Under the pieces are notes generated by a model that made no database searches, had not been told where the DNA came from, and saw nothing but the letters and a program-made list of their open reading frames with translations. 64,000 bases of DNA, taken from NCBI GenBank assembly GCA_023400055.1, contig JAEXFN010000011.1:62001-126000 (forward strand), written 5' to 3'. Below, piece by piece: positions 31,511 to 39,725 of this stretch. This DNA comes from Bacillota bacterium. GTDB taxonomy: Bacteria; Bacillota; UBA4882; UBA8346. Each line of letters starts with the position of its first letter. Positions within the stretch are counted from its first letter, which is position 1. The position numbers were made by a program, and so were the translations under genes.

Positions 31511-31729
31511 TCACTTTTGATCGGTTCGTCCCGCCAAATAATCAATAGAGACTTCAAAAAAATTCGCAATCTTGGTTACAATATTGATCCCCGGTTCTCT
31601 TTGATTCTTCTCATACCGGCTTAGCGTTTGCTTATTCGTAGCAAGTTTGTCAGCGAGCTGCTCTTGGGTTAACTGGTGTTCTTCCCGAAGACTTTTCAAA
31701 CGTTGAGCGAAAACTGCTTTTGGCTCCAA
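31511..31729 (-). CDS. XRE-family helix-turn-helix regulator
   Basis: The 72-residue protein is one Cro/C1-type helix-turn-helix domain: RLKSLREEHQLTQEQLADKL, then NKQTLSRYEKNQREPG, then FFEVSIDYLAGR. This is the family pattern from end to end, without a ligand domain. Such single-domain proteins are usually repressors acting on nearby palindromes. The start is TTG at 31729 with GGTGGTG upstream. It is divergent from a small-protein gene whose promoter carries two operator-like sites. Confidence 0.93.
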   Translation of the reverse strand: MEPKAVFAQRLKSLREEHQLTQEQLADKLATNKQTLSRYEKNQREPGINIVTKIANFFEVSIDYLAGRTDQK

Positions 31730-31780
31730 ATCTACGACACCACCCTAAGTGTGATCTTCCTACCGGACTAAGAGAAAAGG

Positions 31781-31833
31781 TTGACAGTCACCAAATGGTG
31801 ATATATAATTATCTTGTCAGTCACCAAACGGGG
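31781..31833 (+). promoter_or_regulatory. Consensus promoter with two XRE operators
   Basis: TTGACA at 31781-31786 and TATAAT at 31804-31809, spacer 17 bp, is a perfect SigA promoter. The palindrome TCACCAAATGGTGA at about 31788-31801 fills its spacer. A second site, TCACCAAACGGGGA, lies about 32 bp downstream, and both are preceded by CAG. Repression by the neighbouring XRE protein is the simplest reading. Confidence 0.8.
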
Positions 31834-31872
31834 ACAAACAAACTGTAAACACCAAAGCTTTCACTTCATTTT

Positions 31873-31963
31873 GACCAATACAACAAATAGTCATTGCCTA
31901 TCCTGCACGGGATTGGCTTTATGTAGCTTTTTTAATTATTCTCCACATTCATGATGTTTCCCT
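31873..31963. repeat. About 85-bp direct repeat, left copy
   Basis: A stretch from ACCAATACAA to ATGATGTTTCCCTC is largely identical to 33430-33512. The two copies bracket about 1.5 kb containing the small-protein gene, cassette B copy 4 and the DUF1275 gene. Confidence 0.6.
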
Positions 31964-32030
31964 CTTTGATGCAAATCTGCAAGAACGTTATCAGCCCTAC
32001 CCGGAAGAATCAACCATATGGAGGTTTCCC

Positions 32031-32339
32031 ATGTTAGATTACCACTGCATCGGCATTCAAAAAATGATCCTCGACCGATTGGTTCAGATCCATGAGGAGA
32101 TCATCGGTGTGGATCCAGAGTATCGGCAATTGGGAGAGCGTCCGGACGAACTGTTAAAACAGCTCACCGCCAAACTGAACCGCGAAGATCAGTCCTTGTT
32201 GGACGAGTATGATTCTGCCTGCACGACTCGGAGCTGCCGCCAAGACGAACTGATTTATAACGAAGGGTTGATGGATGGAATCTCATTGGGTTATTGGGTG
32301 ACCCTGGTAGGTCGGGGCGTGGAAAAGATCGGGGTTTAA
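32031..32339 (+). CDS. Small helical protein, DUF6809-like
   Basis: A 102-residue, highly charged, all-helical protein. Its C-terminal pattern (LLDEYDSACTTRS...LIYNEGLMDGISLGYWV) resembles the DUF6809 proteins that accompany small XRE regulators in many Firmicutes and whose function is unknown. No membrane segment or signal peptide. ATG at 32031 follows GGAGG. It is driven by the consensus promoter at 31781 and presumably repressed by the divergent XRE protein. The family name is a recollection and should be treated as tentative. Confidence 0.6.
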   Translation: MLDYHCIGIQKMILDRLVQIHEEIIGVDPEYRQLGERPDELLKQLTAKLNREDQSLLDEYDSACTTRSCRQDELIYNEGLMDGISLGYWVTLVGRGVEKIGV

Positions 32340-32434
32340 CGGCAGTAATTAAACAGGATCAATCGCAAAAGCAATTTTGTTCAAAAAAAGAAGGAGTTAC
32401 CTCTTTGCAACATTCGATGCCCGTAAAGTATTAT

Positions 32435-32725
32435 GAATACAAAAATAGTAGGATTTCTTGGGATCCTCGGTCGAATTGCATTATGTTAACCTTTGAATCA
32501 GGCGAATCATGGTTCAGACGACGATGTTATCTTGCAATTCATTCCCCGGGATTATCCGTCCAACGCCGGCCGCTGACTCGGAGTCGATTCGGGATGCGGA
32601 TGATACTTTTCGGGTACGAAAACGATACTTCAGGCCCGGCTTTTCGCGATATAATATTGATCGTGGAAGTTTTCTTTCATTGGAGAGTCCGTCGGTGATA
32701 CCGACGGACTTTCGGCTATTTTGGC
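32435..32725 (+). repeat. Dispersed cassette B, copy 4 (partial)
   Basis: The long inverted repeat is missing. The TAGGATTTCTTGGG...GAATCAGGCGAATC segment shared with copy 1 is present but interrupted near 32515-32588. The conserved GGGATGCGGATGATAC, TTTTCGCGATATAAT (TATAAT at 32650) and the AGTCCGTCGGT/ACCGACGGACT hairpin at 32686-32710 remain. Confidence 0.75.
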
Positions 32726-32749
32726 TGCCAATCGAATTGGGGTTCATCA

Positions 32750-33412
32750 TTAATTTTCTTGGTTGATAAACATCAATACAAAACCGATTAACAATAATAG
32801 GACACTGGCTATAATCGCCTTTTCCCGCCATAAATTTACGCCAAAGTTTCCGATAATTGCTCCGATTACGAATATTCCGATAATACCGAGATATAAAAGG
32901 CCATTTTCTTTTTCGGTTCTGTTTTTGGTAAAACCATAATTGCAGATGGCTTGGATAGCAACCCGCAGGTTGCCGATACACATCGTAGTGGCAATCCCGC
33001 TTCCGTTTATCTTGCGAAAGCTCTCCACCTGTGCGCCGCAGACCAATGAGGTAAGGCTATTGGCAAGTAGATTTAAATTTTGCGGTATCCAGGCGACGAC
33101 CAGCAAAATAATCGCTTCAGCCAAAAGCACAATCTGACGCCAGTGAAAGTGCTTCTGATTGTAAAAGTGGTTTCTGATGATTTCTGCAACAGCGATGCCC
33201 AAAGCGAATGATAAGACAGGGAAAAGATATCGCAATGCAGCAGGAAAATTACCCGTCGCGAGATTGACCCCAAACAACAAAATATTTCCGGTTTGGGCAT
33301 TTGCGAAAACATGTCCCCGGCCTACATACGAATACGCATCCATGAATCCGCCGGATAGCGTCAATAAAATTACCAGTGGCAGGGATTCGGATACTTGTTG
33401 CGATTTTTTCAT
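32750..33412 (-). CDS. DUF1275 (YoaK-type) membrane protein
   Basis: This 220-residue protein has about six membrane segments and the family hallmarks: GGFMDAYSYVGRGHVFANAQTGNILLFG near the N-terminus, and a later SFRKINGSGIATTMCIGNLR. DUF1275 proteins are widespread inner membrane proteins of unknown transport or regulatory role. Its codon use is AT-rich. ATG at 33412 is the only good start, and its ribosome site is weak. It lies between two copies of an 85-bp direct repeat. Confidence 0.9.
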   Translation of the reverse strand: MKKSQQVSESLPLVILLTLSGGFMDAYSYVGRGHVFANAQTGNILLFGVNLATGNFPAALRYLFPVLSFALGIAVAEIIRNHFYNQKHFHWRQIVLLAEAIILLVVAWIPQNLNLLANSLTSLVCGAQVESFRKINGSGIATTMCIGNLRVAIQAICNYGFTKNRTEKENGLLYLGIIGIFVIGAIIGNFGVNLWREKAIIASVLLLLIGFVLMFINQEN

Positions 33413-33429
33413 GGTATATTCTCCGCTTC

Positions 33430-33512
33430 GATCAATACAATCATTACTATCCTGTCCGGGACGGGCTTTGGGTACTTTCTTAATTATTCTCCATATTCAT
33501 GATGTTTCCCTC
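33430..33512. repeat. About 85-bp direct repeat, right copy
   Basis: Matches 31873-31963, sharing CAATACAA, ACGGGATTGGCTTT-like and TTAATTATTCTCCA blocks and the end CATGATGTTTCCCTC. Confidence 0.6.
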
Positions 33513-33882
33513 CCAAGCCCGGCGGGGAAGGGAGCGGGACAATGGTTCCAAAAACCTGTTTGTTGCATCGGTATGCGCCGTATCGATGCGTAACTCGACA
33601 TATACAATTGCATCCATTTTCGCATTGACACAATGCTTTTCTTGGTAATATTATGGAAGATAATATTGGATGCTGATTTTCTGTTGAACCGAAAAAATGT
33701 TCATTCGAAATCGGATCCCACGGGGGAAGAGATGAGCGCTCGGGTTAATGATACGGGACCGGAGGAAAGTATATCATATTGGGTGTAAACTTTAAAATAA
33801 ATATCGCAAAAGACCGGAAAACACCATTCAATTCAATACTTTATTTTTTAAGGGAAATACGTTATACTAAAATATAAAATTA
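33513..33882 (+). other. Gap with an orphan promoter and an 18-residue frame
   Basis: TTGACA at 33625-33630 and TATTAT at 33649-33654 form a promoter with an 18-bp spacer, but no recognised gene follows before iclR. A frame of 18 codons at 33732-33788 is preceded by GGGGGAAG. Coding is doubtful. Confidence 0.3.
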
Positions 33883-33903
33883 ATATTTCATCAAATGAAA
33901 CAA
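33883..33903. promoter_or_regulatory. IclR operator, site 1 (autoregulatory)
   Basis: The site begins ATATTTC and ends AATGAAACAA, with the palindrome TTTCATCAAATGAAA inside. Seventeen of 21 positions are identical to site 2 at 35047-35067. It lies 64 bp before the iclR start and downstream of a possible TATACT. Confidence 0.65.
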
Positions 33904-33966
33904 TTTTGAGATGTTGAAGCAATAATTCCGGCAAAATTGTTGAAAACCTGATTGAGGTGAGTTGGT

Positions 33967-34779
33967 ATGGGAAAACCCGCTGTAGATTCGAATGACAATA
34001 CTTCGGACTCGCGACTGATCGTCCGGGCCATCATGATTATGGAGGCGATCGCATCGGCCCGGGAACCGCTGGGGGTGCATCAGATCGGTAAGTTGACCGA
34101 TCTTCATCCGACCACGGTTTTTCGGATTGCCCGCACGCTCTGTAAATACGGCTGGCTGATCCAGGATGAGGAGAGCAAATACCGTATTGGGATGAGTGTT
34201 TATTCGATAGGCTGTCAATTTAGCCTGATCAACGATTTGAAAGAAGTTGCCGTCTATACCATGCAGAAATTATCGGACTCCACTAACCAGCCGGTGAACT
34301 TGATAGTGCGCCAGGACAACATGGGCCTGCAGATTCTGCAGACGCACAGTAAAAATGTGTTTAACAGTATGAGTGTCGCTGGGACAAAGATGCCCTTATA
34401 CCTCACGGGGTGCGGCAAAATCTTATTGACCGGCCTGACCGATACGCTGCTGGGGTTAATCGTGGACTCGTTTGACTATCATCAATATACTCCGAACACC
34501 ATTCGCGACCGTTACGAACTTCTGGAACAAGTCAAGCTGGCGCGGGAAACGGGTGTAGCCAGGGATAATCAGGAATCCCAGTGGGGGACCTGTTGTGTGG
34601 CGGTACCGGTTTGTGATGAACTGGGCGCGATTATCGCGGGGTTATCGGTTTCCACGGTAATTGATTTTCAGAAATATCAGGAGGAATATGTTGTCGAACT
34701 GAGAAAATCTTCGAAAAAAATAACCGAGGATTTGATCGCGTACCGGAAAGAACGCGGCTATCTGACCGTCCGAACTTAA
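33967..34779 (+). CDS. IclR-family transcriptional regulator
   Basis: The 270-residue protein has an N-terminal winged helix (about residues 18-78, LGVHQIGKLTDLHPTTVFRIARTLCKYGWL) and a C-terminal IclR effector domain with PLYLTGCGKILLTGLTD and the later CVAVPVCDELGAIIAGLSVST, the usual small-molecule pocket. IclR regulators typically control catabolic operons for organic acids, aromatics or sugars. ATG at 33967 follows GAGGTGAG. The operon starting at 35.2 kb carries the same candidate operator as the iclR promoter and is the likely target. Confidence 0.94.
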   Translation: MGKPAVDSNDNTSDSRLIVRAIMIMEAIASAREPLGVHQIGKLTDLHPTTVFRIARTLCKYGWLIQDEESKYRIGMSVYSIGCQFSLINDLKEVAVYTMQKLSDSTNQPVNLIVRQDNMGLQILQTHSKNVFNSMSVAGTKMPLYLTGCGKILLTGLTDTLLGLIVDSFDYHQYTPNTIRDRYELLEQVKLARETGVARDNQESQWGTCCVAVPVCDELGAIIAGLSVSTVIDFQKYQEEYVVELRKSSKKITEDLIAYRKERGYLTVRT

Positions 34780-34817
34780 ATTTTCCGACATGATTGAACA
34801 TAAATTTTAGTGCCGTA

Positions 34818-34858
34818 ACAAGGGAGCTGTCTTAAAAAGAGACAGCTCCCTTGTTTAT
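34818..34858 (+). terminator. Intrinsic terminator after iclR
   Basis: ACAAGGGAGCTGTCT pairs perfectly with AGACAGCTCCCTTGT, followed by TTATT. The rest of the gap to 35003 shows nothing clear. Confidence 0.88.
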
Positions 34859-35003
34859 TGCAAATCTAATCGTATAGATCAGCGATTTTCCGCCATTTTT
34901 CCCGTCGGTCTGGAAAATCACTTAAAACATACGGATTTGGTCCTATGTCCGATCGGTTACCGGATAATCGAGGAAATTGGCTGAATTTTAGAAAATTTGA
35001 TGG

Positions 35004-35067
35004 TTCAATTCGGCAGGGAAATTTACTATAATAAATTATGAAATATATATTTCGAACAATGAAACAA
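35004..35067 (+). promoter_or_regulatory. Promoter and IclR operator, site 2, of the larA operon
   Basis: TTCAAT at 35004-35009 and TATAAT at 35027-35032 have a 17-bp spacer. The operator-like ATATTTC...AATGAAACAA at 35047-35067 lies just after the expected transcription start, a position suited to repression. Confidence 0.6.
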
Positions 35068-35198
35068 ATTACTTGAAGTCCTGCGATGGAGATTCGGTTG
35101 CAACCTTAGTGCATGAAAAATACGGGAAGGAGTGATCGGACGAAGCGGAAAGCGAGAGACTGCAATCAATAATATGGGATGAGGAGATGTTACAAAAG

Positions 35199-36101
35199 AT
35201 GAAAAAAGCTTATGGAATTTTCCCGCCGATGTTGACAATTTGGCGCGCCGGCGATGAAAGCTATGATGAGAAAGCCTCGGAACGTTATATTCAATGGTTA
35301 ATCGATAACGGGGTCCAATCGATCGTCGCTTGTGGCAGCACCGGTGAAAATACCGCCATGAGAATGGAAGAGCAAAAAAGAGTCATCGAGCATGTCGTCC
35401 AATACGTGGCGGGTCAAGTCCCGGTATACGCCGGAACGGGCAAGTATTCTACCATTGAGACGCTTGAGTTGAGCCAACATGCCAAGGCAGTCGGGGCGGA
35501 CGGATTGTTATTAATCCTGCCTTATTATTTCAAACCATACAAAGAAGCAGTTATGAATCATTTCAGAACGGTCAAGCAAGCGATCGGTTTACCAATCATT
35601 ATGTATAACAATCCCTGGTTTGCGGGATATGAGATGACGTCCCGGGAAGCGAAACAGTTAGTCGATGAAGGCGTCATCGAAGGGGTTAAAGCGGCTCATG
35701 GGGACGCGAACCGGGTTTCGGATATGAAATTTGCCTGCGGCGATCAATTGACCGTGTTTTACGGCCATGATTACGCCGCTTTGCAGGGCCTCGCGGCAGG
35801 CGCCGATGGCTGGCTGTCCGGTTTCCCGGCGACGTTCCCGAAACAATGCCGAGCGCTTCAGGATGCCATCATGATCGATAAAGATCTGGATAAAGGGCGA
35901 AAAATTTGGGATAAATTCCTGCCGTTTGTAAACTTCTTTATGGATCCCAAGATCAATGAAAAAGTACATTGGCTGGAAATGTTAAAGTGGGCGGTAACCG
36001 TGCAGGGCATCCCCGCCGGAATCCCGCGCAGACCGCTTCGTGAATTGGATCACGAGGTAAAAAAACAAATGCAAAAGCCTTTGGAAATCTTATTGAGTTA
36101 A
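35199..36101 (+). CDS. DHDPS/NAL-family lyase (DapA-like)
   Basis: The 300-residue TIM-barrel lyase belongs to the dihydrodipicolinate synthase / N-acetylneuraminate lyase family. Seen here are GSTGE at residues 46-50 (keto-acid carboxylate binding), Tyr136 in IIMYNNP (proton relay) and Lys164 in EGVKAAHGD (Schiff base). The family cleaves or forms C-C bonds between pyruvate or another 2-oxo acid and an aldehyde. The context of IclR, dehydrogenase, Liv transporter and LarA points to catabolism of a hydroxy- or oxo-acid, not lysine synthesis. ATG at 35199 is preferred. ATG at 35187 directly abuts GAGGAG. Confidence 0.9.
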   Translation: MKKAYGIFPPMLTIWRAGDESYDEKASERYIQWLIDNGVQSIVACGSTGENTAMRMEEQKRVIEHVVQYVAGQVPVYAGTGKYSTIETLELSQHAKAVGADGLLLILPYYFKPYKEAVMNHFRTVKQAIGLPIIMYNNPWFAGYEMTSREAKQLVDEGVIEGVKAAHGDANRVSDMKFACGDQLTVFYGHDYAALQGLAAGADGWLSGFPATFPKQCRALQDAIMIDKDLDKGRKIWDKFLPFVNFFMDPKINEKVHWLEMLKWAVTVQGIPAGIPRRPLRELDHEVKKQMQKPLEILLS

Positions 36102-36109
36102 CCCGCGGG

Positions 36110-36151
36110 CATTTTGTGGATACGGCGCTTTTAAACTGTATCCACAAAATG
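36110..36151 (+). other. Perfect 14-bp hairpin between lyase and dehydrogenase genes
   Basis: CATTTTGTGGATAC at 36110-36123 pairs with GTATCCACAAAATG at 36138-36151. No T run follows. The arm is nearly the DnaA-box unit of the GAGCTC arrays (ATTTTGTGGATAA). It may stabilise or process the operon mRNA. Confidence 0.6.
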
Positions 36152-36327
36152 ATTCGATAGGGCAATGAAACATCATCGCTTGACGGCGGTCGGTCGGATC
36201 CGCCCAGTTTTTATTCATTTTTTGAAAACTCCGTTTGAAACGGTTCCGGTCCGGGCTAAATGAGTGCTGATTGAGAACAAATTCATGAAACGGACGACGG
36301 AAACGATGTAGGGAGGAGGCGCTATTG

Positions 36328-37437
36328 ATGTCAGGTTCGGCAATCGATCCCAATCGAGATTACATATTGACTGCGCCGGTGCAATACATAAATCGGCCGA
36401 ATGTTTTGGATGAATGCGGTAAGTTCATCTCCCAGTGGGGTCAAAAAGTCCTCGTGAGCGGCGGTAAGCGGGCGCTAAATGCAGTTGAAGATAAACTGTT
36501 TCCGGCCTTGGACCGAGCGGCCGTGGTGTGGGAAAAGAGCCTTTTCACGGGGGAATGCTGCGACGAAAATATCGCTTTGATAATTGAAAAGGCACGCCGG
36601 ACGAAGGCGGATGCAATTGTCGGAGTAGGCGGGGGCAAAGCGCTCGATTCGGCCAAAGCTGCGGCGGAGCATTGCGGGTTGCCGATCATCTGTATCCCTA
36701 CGATCGCGGCAACTTGCGCAGCGGCATCGGCATTGAGCGTAATGTATACCCCGGTGGGCGTACACCAGCAGGATTTTTATCTGACCAAGAACCCCAATCT
36801 GGTTTTGGTCGATCCGCAGATTATTGCCCATGCGCCGGTTGAATACTTTGAGTCGGGCATTCTCGATTCGCTTTCCAAATGGTACGAAGGAAGGACGGCC
36901 TTCAAAAGAATCGAGCGCCCGGATGTCTTCACCGTATCGGCCATAAAACTCTCGGCACTATTAAATGAAATCATGGAGAAAGAAGCGGTAAGCGCCGTTG
37001 CAGCGGTAAAAAATAAGCAAGGATCTTCTTCCGTGATGGCAATCACCGATCTGAACATTTATTTAGCGGCAATCATCCAGAGCATCAGCAAAACGACGCG
37101 AGGCGCCGCGGCCCACTGCATCCATTCCGGGCTGTCGGTTATTCCCGAAAGTCACCGGATCCTGCATGGCTTCAAGGTCGGTTACGGGATGATCGTTCAA
37201 TTGTTCATGGAAGATGCTCCGTTGGATGAAATCCGAAAAGTGATCCATTTTTTCCGGCAGCTAGATCTCGAACCGACGCTTAAGGGCTTGAACTTGCCGT
37301 TTACTCCGGTTCTCATTAAACAAGTAGCCGAAAAATCCTTGCTGGGCGACACGATGAAATACATGCCTTTCGAAGTAGAGGCGGCAATGGTGATCGCCGC
37401 TATGGAAAAAGCGGAAAGGGAAGTCGGGAATCTCTAA
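36328..37437 (+). CDS. Iron-type (group III) alcohol dehydrogenase, glycerol dehydrogenase-like
   Basis: This 369-residue enzyme of the Fe-ADH / dehydroquinate synthase-like superfamily is nearest in layout to glycerol dehydrogenase. The NAD-binding GVGGGKALDSAKA lies near residue 100. Metal ligands are expected at Asp180 (GILDSLSK), His263 or His266 (AAHCIHSGLS) and His280 (RILHGFKVGYG). It should oxidise or reduce a small alcohol or aldehyde with NAD(H). Beside a pyruvate-type lyase it could process the aldehyde product. ATG at 36328 follows GGGAGGAGG. A longer start is TTG 36325. Confidence 0.88.
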   Translation: MSGSAIDPNRDYILTAPVQYINRPNVLDECGKFISQWGQKVLVSGGKRALNAVEDKLFPALDRAAVVWEKSLFTGECCDENIALIIEKARRTKADAIVGVGGGKALDSAKAAAEHCGLPIICIPTIAATCAAASALSVMYTPVGVHQQDFYLTKNPNLVLVDPQIIAHAPVEYFESGILDSLSKWYEGRTAFKRIERPDVFTVSAIKLSALLNEIMEKEAVSAVAAVKNKQGSSSVMAITDLNIYLAAIIQSISKTTRGAAAHCIHSGLSVIPESHRILHGFKVGYGMIVQLFMEDAPLDEIRKVIHFFRQLDLEPTLKGLNLPFTPVLIKQVAEKSLLGDTMKYMPFEVEAAMVIAAMEKAEREVGNL

Positions 37438-37450
37438 GGAGACGATTTTA

Positions 37451-37495
37451 ATGAGGGAAGGGGTGTTCGTTAAAATCCTAAGAAATAAGAAATAG
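37451..37495 (+). other. Possible 14-residue leader frame
   Basis: AAGGAG precedes an ATG at 37451 whose frame of 14 codons (basic residues at the end) stops 46 bases before the binding-protein gene. It may be chance, or it may help keep ribosomes on the message. Confidence 0.2.
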
Positions 37496-37541
37496 CGATC
37501 AGAAGAGAAAAAATGCAACGGAATAGAAAGGGAGGAGAAAA

Positions 37542-38693
37542 ATGATTAGAAGTGGCGACAAGGTTTCAAAAAAGGCAATTTTAATGGTTTTTGTGGTTAT
37601 TTTCATGTTAGCTGCCGTTACTTGCCAAGGCGCACCCAAGGGCGATATTTTGATCGGCGTTTGTACGGGCCTTACCGGTGCCGCTCCGATGGATGGGGAA
37701 CGGACCAAGCAAGGCGTCACTTTGGCGGTGGAAGAAATCAATAAAAAAGGCGGCGTGCTTGGCAAGAATCTCCGGGTTACCTTCGAGGATGACCAGGCCA
37801 CTCCGAATGGCGCCGTGAATGCGGTGAATAAACTATGCTCCGAAAACATCGTCGGTTTGATAGGACCTCATTTAAGCGGTAATGTAATGGCGGTTCAGGG
37901 AATCGTCCAAAGAGCGCAGCTCCCGATGCTAACGGGCGGGACCAGTCCGGCATTGCTCAATGCCAATAACCCGTGGTTTTTTAGAATCAGAGCCTCGGAT
38001 GCCATCGTAGCCCCGATAGCCACCAAATATCTGATTGAAAACTTAAAGTGCAAAAAAATCGGGATGATCTTCGACAACGACGCCTTCGGAACGGGGGCCA
38101 AAAATGTCGTCGCCGATTATCTGAAAACGATCAATCTGCCGTTTTTCGCCGAAGGATACAATACGGGCGATACCGATATGACCGGGCAAATCTTGAAATT
38201 AAAGGATGCGGGCGTCGACGGCTTACTGGTCTGGGGCCATGATGTCGAAGATGCCATCGTCGCCAAACAAGTAAAACAACTGGATCTAAAGGGGCCCTTT
38301 ATCGGAAATCCCGGATTCGCCATGTCCCATTTATTAGACCTCATCGGTACGACCAATTCGGAAGGATTGTATACGGTAACCGATTTTATCGCCAACAGTC
38401 CGGAGCCGGAAATCCGGAAGTATGTTAAGAATTTTGAAAAGAAATACAACAATATCCAACCGGAGTTATATGCGACGGCTTACTACGGGGCGGTTTATGT
38501 CCTGGCGGATGCTATCAAAAGAGCCGGCAGCACCGATAAGGAAAAGATCAGAACTGCGCTGTTGCAGACGAAAAAGTTACGCGGCGTGATGTGCACCTAT
38601 ACCGCCAATGCCAAGGGCGAGATGGTCCACGAAGCGATTGTTGCGATCATCAAAAATAAAGTCCCGCAGAAGATAAAAGTCATCCGAAATTAA
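37542..38693 (+). CDS. HAAT-family ABC transporter, binding protein (second Liv system)
   Basis: This 383-residue LivK-type protein has a signal sequence at about residues 10-28. A Cys lies near the end of the hydrophobic stretch (AAVTCQGA), but the preceding residue is Thr and not Gly, Ala or Ser, so a lipobox is doubtful. The mature protein opens with GDILIGVCTGLTGAAPMDGE and contains INKKGGVLGKNLRV, the standard family segments. It is only moderately similar to the first LivK at 4542, so it may bind a different ligand. The lyase, dehydrogenase and LarA in the operon suggest a hydroxy- or oxo-carboxylate. ATG at 37542 follows GGGAGGAG. Confidence 0.92.
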   Translation: MIRSGDKVSKKAILMVFVVIFMLAAVTCQGAPKGDILIGVCTGLTGAAPMDGERTKQGVTLAVEEINKKGGVLGKNLRVTFEDDQATPNGAVNAVNKLCSENIVGLIGPHLSGNVMAVQGIVQRAQLPMLTGGTSPALLNANNPWFFRIRASDAIVAPIATKYLIENLKCKKIGMIFDNDAFGTGAKNVVADYLKTINLPFFAEGYNTGDTDMTGQILKLKDAGVDGLLVWGHDVEDAIVAKQVKQLDLKGPFIGNPGFAMSHLLDLIGTTNSEGLYTVTDFIANSPEPEIRKYVKNFEKKYNNIQPELYATAYYGAVYVLADAIKRAGSTDKEKIRTALLQTKKLRGVMCTYTANAKGEMVHEAIVAIIKNKVPQKIKVIRN

Positions 38694-38715
38694 AAAGCGC
38701 GCGGGAAAGTCATGA

Positions 38716-38759
38716 TTTTGGGGAGGATATGGCCGAAGAAGGCCGCATCCTCCCCAAAA
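38716..38759 (+). terminator. Strong hairpin between binding-protein and permease genes
   Basis: TTTTGGGGAGGAT at 38716-38728 pairs with ATCCTCCCCAAAA at 38747-38759, and GGCC/GGCC extends the stem inward. Only a short run of A and T follows. It probably gives partial termination or mRNA protection, so that the binding protein is made in excess. Confidence 0.75.
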
Positions 38760-38778
38760 ATAAGGGAGGGAAGCATCT

Positions 38779-39648
38779 TTGAACAGCGCATTGCAATTAA
38801 TCATCAGCGGCATTGCCATGGGGTGCATTTACTTCTTGGTGGCCATCGAATTTACCCTGATTTGGAATTCGAGCAGTTTGATAAATTTCGGTCATGATAA
38901 ATTTATCATGCTGAGCGCTTATATTTTTGCCGGAACGCTCATCAATCATTTGGGTGCCAACCAGCTGCTGGGCGCACTGATCGCCATAGCGATCATGGGT
39001 CTGTTTGGCGCTTTGGTTGCGGTGGGCATCTTCAATCCGTTGCGCAACATGCCGTCGGATATCTATGCGGTGATGGGAACCATTCTCTTGGCCAAAATCA
39101 TCAGCGAAGCGGTGCGGTTGTTATGGGGCCCGGCTCCGTTCCAGCTGGAAAACTTTCTGGGCGGGATATTCAGGGTCAAGAATCTGGTTTTGCCACAAGC
39201 GAGCATTTATATCATCGGCATATCGATCGTATTTTTATTTTTGCAACACCTGTTTTTTACCAAGACCAAAATCGGCAGCGCCATGATCTGTGTGGCCCAG
39301 GATAAGGTAGCCGCGGCGTTGATGGGGATCAATGTCAAATTGAGCATTGTTTTGACAGTGGCCTTCAGTTCGATGATTTGCTGCGTAATCGGTATCATGA
39401 TCATCCCTTTATTTAGTGTGAATTTGGGCATGGCGAACATGATCGGCTTAAAAGGTTTCGCCGCGGGCGTGGTCGGGGGTTTTGGCAGCATTCCGGGCGC
39501 GATTGCCGGCGGGATTTTTATCGGCGTGCTGGAGAATATCTATCTATTGATGGGACCGGCCATCTACAAAGATGTAGTGGCCTTCGTGATCTTTATCCTG
39601 TTTTTAATCATCAGGCCGCAAGGCATCATCGGCAAAAAAGCCAATTGA
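38779..39648 (+). CDS. HAAT-family ABC transporter, permease LivH type
   Basis: The 289-residue membrane protein has the LivH opening (LQLIISGIAMGCIYFLVAIEFTLIWNSSSLINFGHDKFIML) and the C-terminal ATPase-contact loop GGFGSIPGAIAGGIFIGVLE. The usual NFAHGD is NFGHDKF here, a small departure from most LivH proteins. It pairs with the LivM-type permease downstream. The start is TTG at 38779 behind GGGAGGGAAG. Confidence 0.93.
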   Translation: MNSALQLIISGIAMGCIYFLVAIEFTLIWNSSSLINFGHDKFIMLSAYIFAGTLINHLGANQLLGALIAIAIMGLFGALVAVGIFNPLRNMPSDIYAVMGTILLAKIISEAVRLLWGPAPFQLENFLGGIFRVKNLVLPQASIYIIGISIVFLFLQHLFFTKTKIGSAMICVAQDKVAAALMGINVKLSIVLTVAFSSMICCVIGIMIIPLFSVNLGMANMIGLKGFAAGVVGGFGSIPGAIAGGIFIGVLENIYLLMGPAIYKDVVAFVIFILFLIIRPQGIIGKKAN

Positions 39649-39725
39649 GACGGGCAGCGGCTGATTTCCGATAAACGGATTAACTGGAAAGCAGCGCGTT
39701 GAACATTTGCGAGGGGGTAGGTTTT

